Assembly (NCBI GenBank): GCA_950295325.1
Contig: OX485806.1
Coordinates: 29,512,001 to 29,576,000, forward strand
Length of the DNA: 64,000 nt
Direction of reading: 5' to 3'
Origin: Polytrichum commune
Taxonomy: Eukaryota > Streptophyta > Polytrichopsida > Polytrichales > Polytrichaceae
Below are positions 59,577 to 64,000 of the stretch, piece after piece. The notes beneath the pieces are model-generated. The model worked only from the letters and a program-made list of their open reading frames with translations. It was not told the origin of the DNA and made no database searches. How positions within the stretch are numbered: position 1 is the first letter of the stretch; the number at the start of each line of letters is the position of its first letter. The position numbers were made by a program, and so were the translations under genes.

Positions 59577-60470
59577 ATGAATAATGGCGTTTTGCCCATG
59601 GGATACGAGGAAGAGAAGGGAGAAGGAAAACCTGGGAACGCTCCTGTAAGAAATTGCTGTTGTTTCTGTGATGCCTATCCGATCATTATTAACAAGTCGA
59701 TGGTCCTATCAATGTTTACAGAACGGCAAAGATGCACCTCTTGATGTGAATGGAGGTGTGGCAACAGAGCTTGAGCATGGTGATGCCATCAAGGTAACTA
59801 AATCGGTGCTAGTTCCTTGTTTTGCAATTCCTTTGTTGGAGTACTTGTGAGGGTAAATGCAGAATATTTTCCAAAAGTGATTGCTGGTGTTATTGGCACA
59901 CGTGACATTTACTTGATGTCTATTTGCAGTCATAATGTTTCTAATATGGATAATAATACCTCTTAAACCTTGATTGTTGCAGGCAGAAAATGTTGGCTTC
60001 GGCCGGATCATGTGCCTTGTAAGCTCATCACAGGCTTCTCTTGAATTTGCATTGCTTTATCTAGTCACTGCATATGGCTTCGATGCATGCTCATGGCACA
60101 TTAGAGCCACTTTTGTGCCTGAAATGAATTGCACTTTGGACTATACGTCACTTATATTATTTCCGTATTTATGTTTGTAACTGTTGCCTTATTGGTGTCA
60201 TCTTTGTCCAACGTCGTACTCGTACGCGTTTCCTCATTTCACATTGTTTCTGAAGTTAATGTTTGGAGTTGAAGGAGGTTTATGTCCATGTGTCCAGTGT
60301 CTGCAATTCTGATGACACACTACTTTATTGGTGTGATTACAGCGTACATTTGCAGCTAAACTAAATGTCATTGTTACCTTGAAACCTGATACTGAAGAAG
60401 GGCGCCAGGCAGCCTTTAAAAGAGCTGAAAAGATTTTAATACTGCTTATTGTCGTGGAGACTATTGTGGG
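59577..60470 (+). pseudogene. N-terminal exons of an ALS1/TAP2-type (ABCB27) half ABC transporter, partial
   Basis: Exons 59577-59645, 59722-59793, 59983-60018 and 60343-60470 splice in frame with GT-AG borders. The predicted peptide contains T-E-L-E-H-G-D-A-I-K-A-E-N-V-G-F-G-R-I-M, resembling the stretch just before the first membrane span of plant vacuolar TAP-like half transporters (ALS1, aluminium tolerance). Exon 4 continues with A-A-K-L then D-T-E-E-G-R-Q-A-A and K-I-L-I-L-L-I-V-V, similar to the loop and second span. The expected first span between them is missing or reduced. No ATP-binding domain follows before the window ends; repeats and a Ty3-type remnant occupy the next 3.5 kb. 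It is either a truncated copy or the start of a long-intron gene. The ATG is chosen as the first one giving a spliceable frame. Identity is from memory. Confidence 0.45.
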
Positions 60471-60839
60471 GTATGTATCAGTCACAGCCTACTTATGTGT
60501 TCAAGCTCAGACATTCTTTACTACGTATTCAAGTATTGTTCACAAGATCTAGATTCGATCAGAATTGCAAAACAAACTCAGTGAATTGTGCCAATGTAAA
60601 AGTTCATATGTTGCAATTTTTTTGGAAAAGTGAATATGCGGCTTAATCTTTCACATGCATGTTTCTTATGCTGGTGGCACATACCTTTTGAGTGCAGGGT
60701 GACTTTTTCAATGATACGGGCCTACTTTCTTAAGCAGTGATACGGGCCTACCTACCCAAACCCTAAACCAGTGAAGCACATGCAAAGGAGATTCATGCGG
60801 GATTTGAGTCGGATATGGGGATCGATAGCATTTTAATTT

Positions 60840-61120
60840 GTTGCCTCTGTCTGTAGGACAAAGACTATGCATCGACTTCTCTGTTTCACTAGCAAATTTC
60901 TTAACTGCTTTGCGTTCACACTTGAACGTTACTTGTTTCTTGCTATATTTGATCCATTTTATTTATTGTGGATGTTAACTATAGTTATGTACATCTAGTT
61001 AACTTTAGTTGCTTCTTAAAATGTATAGGTATAGTAAATAACCATGAACCGGCATGAGCAAAGTGGACAGCGACAGTTGTAGTCTTTCTTAGTAAAGGAC
61101 AGTTGCTCACGGTTCTATTG
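60840..61120 (-). repeat. Copy of the internal part of the family D element
   Basis: Matches 11030-11430 in inverse orientation: CTCTGTCTGTAGGACA, GACTATGCATC, AAATTTCTTAAC, CACACTTG(A/G)ACGTTACTT, CAAAGTGGACA and TTGTTTTCTTGTT in matching order. No TIRs were found here, so it is a fragment. Confidence 0.65.
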
Positions 61121-61396
61121 TTTTCTTGTTAGTGTTTCCAATAATACTGGTAGGATCATAATTAATCTCGTGGATCAATAAGGCAGTGTTGTTAGGTAAC
61201 GTTAATTGGACCCTAAAGGGTTCTTGCGAAGTTGGATGGAATTTACATTTTTTATTTTATTTTATGATCAATAGGGCACCATAAAACATGATCGCCTTTG
61301 TAAAACGGTTGTAACATGTGCTTTCTCTTGAAAAAAAATTCACCCGTTTTCTTTGGTTTGTTGGAATTGTGTTTTCACCGTCTTCATGTGACTCCT

Positions 61397-61705
61397 CTAA
61401 CTACAGGCAACAATTATGCGATTGTTATCATAATCGCATGGAATGACAGAGTCAAACGTTGGTGCAAAATATTTTGAAGGTAGAAAGGGTTGTGTGCCAT
61501 AGACTAATTCAAATGGTGAATGTCTAGTAGCTACTTTAAGTGTGACCTGATCAGCCCATAGGGCGGCGGGTAAACGTTCGTCCCAATGTGTTTTTTTTTC
61601 AATGATGAATTTTGACAATTTTTTGACAAGAGTTTTATTGGTCGATTCCATTTGCCCATTACCTTGCAAAGTAATAGGTTGTGGATTTACAATGGTTGAT
61701 GACAT
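61397..61705 (-). pseudogene. Ty3-type integrase, C-terminal core fragment
   Basis: Contains G-Q-M-E-S-T-N-K, the region of the third catalytic residue (Glu) of the D-D-E triad, then WDERLPAALWADQVTLKVAT and HSPFELVYGTQPFLP, typical of Ty3 integrases. It ends at a stop and lacks the C-terminal tail. Confidence 0.8.
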
Positions 61706-62105
61706 GGACCAACATTAAGTGCGTGATGATGTTGTTTATGAATAGAGTGCCTTGATCGTAAGAAGAACTCCAACCTCTGTGGAGGGGGGGGGGGGGCGGA
61801 GTGAATAGAGTGTCTGTTCGTAGGACGTCCTCGGCCATGCCCTAATGCCCTGATCAGATATTATTTCAAGTGGATACCCAAATCGTGTGATGACAACGTC
61901 CTAAATAAATGTGACAACAAAATGTTGCGGTGTTAGTATGTAAAGTGCATGCTTCCACCCACTTAGTTACATAATTTGTAAGAACTAGAATGTATTCATT
62001 TTGAATGTAACAAGTAGCGAGTTTCATGGGGCTCATAAATCCATACCCCATCACATGAAGGGGGATTTGCTCAATTCAAAACTTGTATGGACTTGGTAGA
62101 TATAA

Positions 62106-62604
62106 GGGCCACTTCACACATGAGATTGAGAGCCCGTGACCATTACACTTCAAGCACTCTCATTGGTGGAAAAGGCGGAGCTGGTCCAAGTTCGCTTCAC
62201 ACTATGCTTGAGGGACCAACGGAGTTAGTGAATGCAAGGTGGATGTAAAGTCTACATGGATTCTTACATGGCATCAAATGGATCATGTTTCATGGTCACT
62301 TGGACTATTTTCAAAAAACCCCTCATGGAGGTGGGCCTAACACAAAACCGGGAGACCATGGCACTCCGAACGCTCACAACTGTTGATTTATTTTATTTTA
62401 TCATGTGTGAGGATCCGCATGAATAGGAATTCATTGAAATAGCATTTGGTTGAGGGCCCGGTCGCATATGACTTCACACTACACTTGAGGGTCCGTGACC
62501 ACACTACACGATTTTGGAGGTGTGTTGGGACGGCCTTTGGACACTTTCTTTTGGGCTCTCACAATTTCATGGTCATGGCTCTTGGCTTGTATGTGAAGTA
62601 GCCC
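62106..62604. mobile_element. Tourist-like MITE, copy 3, inside the Ty3 integrase
   Basis: Starts GGGCCACTTCACACATGAGA, ends TATGTGAAGTAGCCC, flanked by TAA (62103-62105 and 62605-62607). 499 bp. It splits the integrase zinc finger: Y-A-F-C-x-S-C lies on one side and the continuing domain on the other. It supplies the empty site for the Harbinger insertion in copy 1. Confidence 0.9.
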
Positions 62605-63603
62605 TAACATGATCAGCAAAATGCATACGTGCCACAGTTTAGCATTATCCAAAAGTAACCAACCACGAGAATTTTTCGAATGGTTGGTCTAGTTTTTTGG
62701 GGAAATTTTTGTAACACGTTAGAGAGAGAGAGAGAGAATGGTAGGATGGTATGTTCATAATTAATGCATTCATTTGGATGCTCACATGTTATTTGGAAAT
62801 GGACCCGGTTTCGATATTGTATGATGTCGAGCATCCATTCATCATGCGGATAAATAGTCGAAATATAAACTTTTGGAAAACCGTTCTCCAATGGACGAGG
62901 TGACAAATATCTTGAGATGTGCGAGATAATAAATCTTGCACAAAGTGAGTGTTGCCGGTTTGGTATGTGACATCAAAATCGAGCTCCATGAGTAACATAA
63001 CCTATTGCAAAATACGGCCGGTGATAACGGGTTGATTTAGCAAGTGTGTGAGAGCATGATGGGTTTCAATTTTTTTGCCCAAGAGGTACTAGCGGTATTT
63101 TTTTAATGGCATAAATCATTAATAATGGTTCACGCTCAATAGTAGAGTAATTCTGTTGTGCGTTCGTCAGTAAACGACTTCTTTAAGAAAGGGGTTGGTT
63201 TGCTCGTGTCGTTGAATTTTATGTCAACATTACCCCTACATCAATAACGTAGTTCTCTAGCAGCTTGGGCACCTTTTTGCTTAATAATTAAGTAAAGTAA
63301 GTGCGAAAGTAAGTTAGGCAACCCATAAAATAATATTCTGAAATTGGGTAGATTCAAAAGCAATTTAAAATAAGCTAAACAGTCAATCATGTGTGCTTGT
63401 CTCATTCCCGGTTTTTATAATAATGTGTCAACATGACTTGTGGAGAAGATTCATGCGTGGATTCATGCTTGAATTTTTTTGAAACCATGAGTGAGATTGA
63501 TGCCGCGTGAAGATGATGTTGAAGTATTTTTATGCTACTTTGTTGGATTCCAATGAATGTCATTTGCATTATTATGATTTTAAGCACTCTTTAAATGATT
63601 CTA

Positions 63604-63633
63604 TTTTTAATTTAATTTAATTTAATTTAATTT
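63604..63633. repeat. (TTTAA)n microsatellite
   Basis: About five to six TTTAA units. Confidence 0.9.
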
Positions 63634-64000
63634 TTGACACTCAACGAAATTCATTTCCCATAAACTTAGACACCTTTAAAATTAATTATTTTTTGGGCGC
63701 TAGAGAGCTACGGTATTGGAGGCATTGTTGTGAACGTGAAAAAGGAGTCTCCATGTGGGGGCTAGTAAAATTGGGTAGGCGGCATATGTTATTTTGTTGT
63801 GGCCAATGCATGGTACATTTATAGTAAGGTCTATTTAAATCCAAACTAGGCTTCATTAAAAAGTTAAGACCCTTGATAAATATGTGGTTGAACTGTGCCA
63901 AATTGAGTAAACATTGAACATCTTTTTGGTCTTGTGGTGGTGAGAGGTTCATGATGCCCTTGACTTTGGATTGATCTTGTAATTTGCCTTGTTTACATAC

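Larger units (their letters stand above)
61395..64000 (-). mobile_element. Degenerate Ty3-type LTR retrotransposon polymerase region
   Basis: Reading right to left: the end of the reverse transcriptase/start of RNase H (63952-63686, PPQDQKDVQCLLNLAQFNHI then FIKGLN); an RNase H end with H-A-L-T-H-L-L-N-Q-P-V-I-T-G-R and a stop (about 63058-63005); its tail LDFDVTYQTGNTHFVQDLLS (62979-62920); the integrase zinc finger split by a Tourist MITE; the integrase core start (GFMSPMK, YILVLTNYVTKWVEA; 62054-61866); and the core end GQMESTNKTLVKKL with A-T-x-H-S-P-F-E-L-V-Y-G (61705-61397). Multiple stops and frameshifts show it is dead. LTRs were not found in the window. Confidence 0.85.

Overview
The window looks like nuclear DNA of a land plant, most likely a flowering plant. 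The evidence is two spliced genes with GT-AG introns and clear plant homologues, a classic CTCCCTCCGT Stowaway MITE, Tourist-like, Harbinger-like and hAT-like elements, a Ty3-type polymerase remnant, tRNA-derived SINE-like copies and many microsatellites. The lineage cannot be fixed by eye. Nothing bacterial, organellar or CRISPR-like was seen.

Layout. 1-1.24 kb: non-coding, purine-rich, LTR-like sequence. 1.2-7.7 kb: a decayed non-LTR retrotransposon on the minus strand. Its ORF1 has an RRM-like fold and a coiled coil and is broken by one in-frame stop. Its ORF2 carries a complete-length but mutated APE-type endonuclease domain, preceded by an intact 2A-like D-I-E-L-N-P-G-P motif and an array of degenerate internal repeats. 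The reverse transcriptase is not in the window. 7.7-41.6 kb: gene-poor sequence filled with MITEs, nested elements, SINE-like copies and tandem repeats. Several elements can be bounded exactly by terminal inverted repeats (TIRs) and target-site duplications (TSDs).

41.6-45.4 kb: a two-exon gene for a small plant-specific Cys-rich protein of unknown function, with its last coding segment tandemly duplicated in the 3' flank. 48.3-55.2 kb: a complete 12-exon GPAT9-type ER glycerol-3-phosphate acyltransferase, reconstructed exon by exon (387 residues). It would catalyse the first acylation step of membrane and storage glycerolipid synthesis. 59.6-60.5 kb: four short in-frame exons resembling the N-terminus of an ALS1/TAP2-type (ABCB27) half ABC transporter, truncated, divergent or continuing past the window. 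61.4-64 kb: a degenerate minus-strand Ty3-type RNase H/integrase region with a 499-bp Tourist MITE inserted in the integrase zinc finger.

A recurring theme is local tandem duplication of 200-300 bp units inside introns and flanks of both complete genes. The most unusual observation is the 2A-like motif in frame upstream of the endonuclease of a plant LINE.
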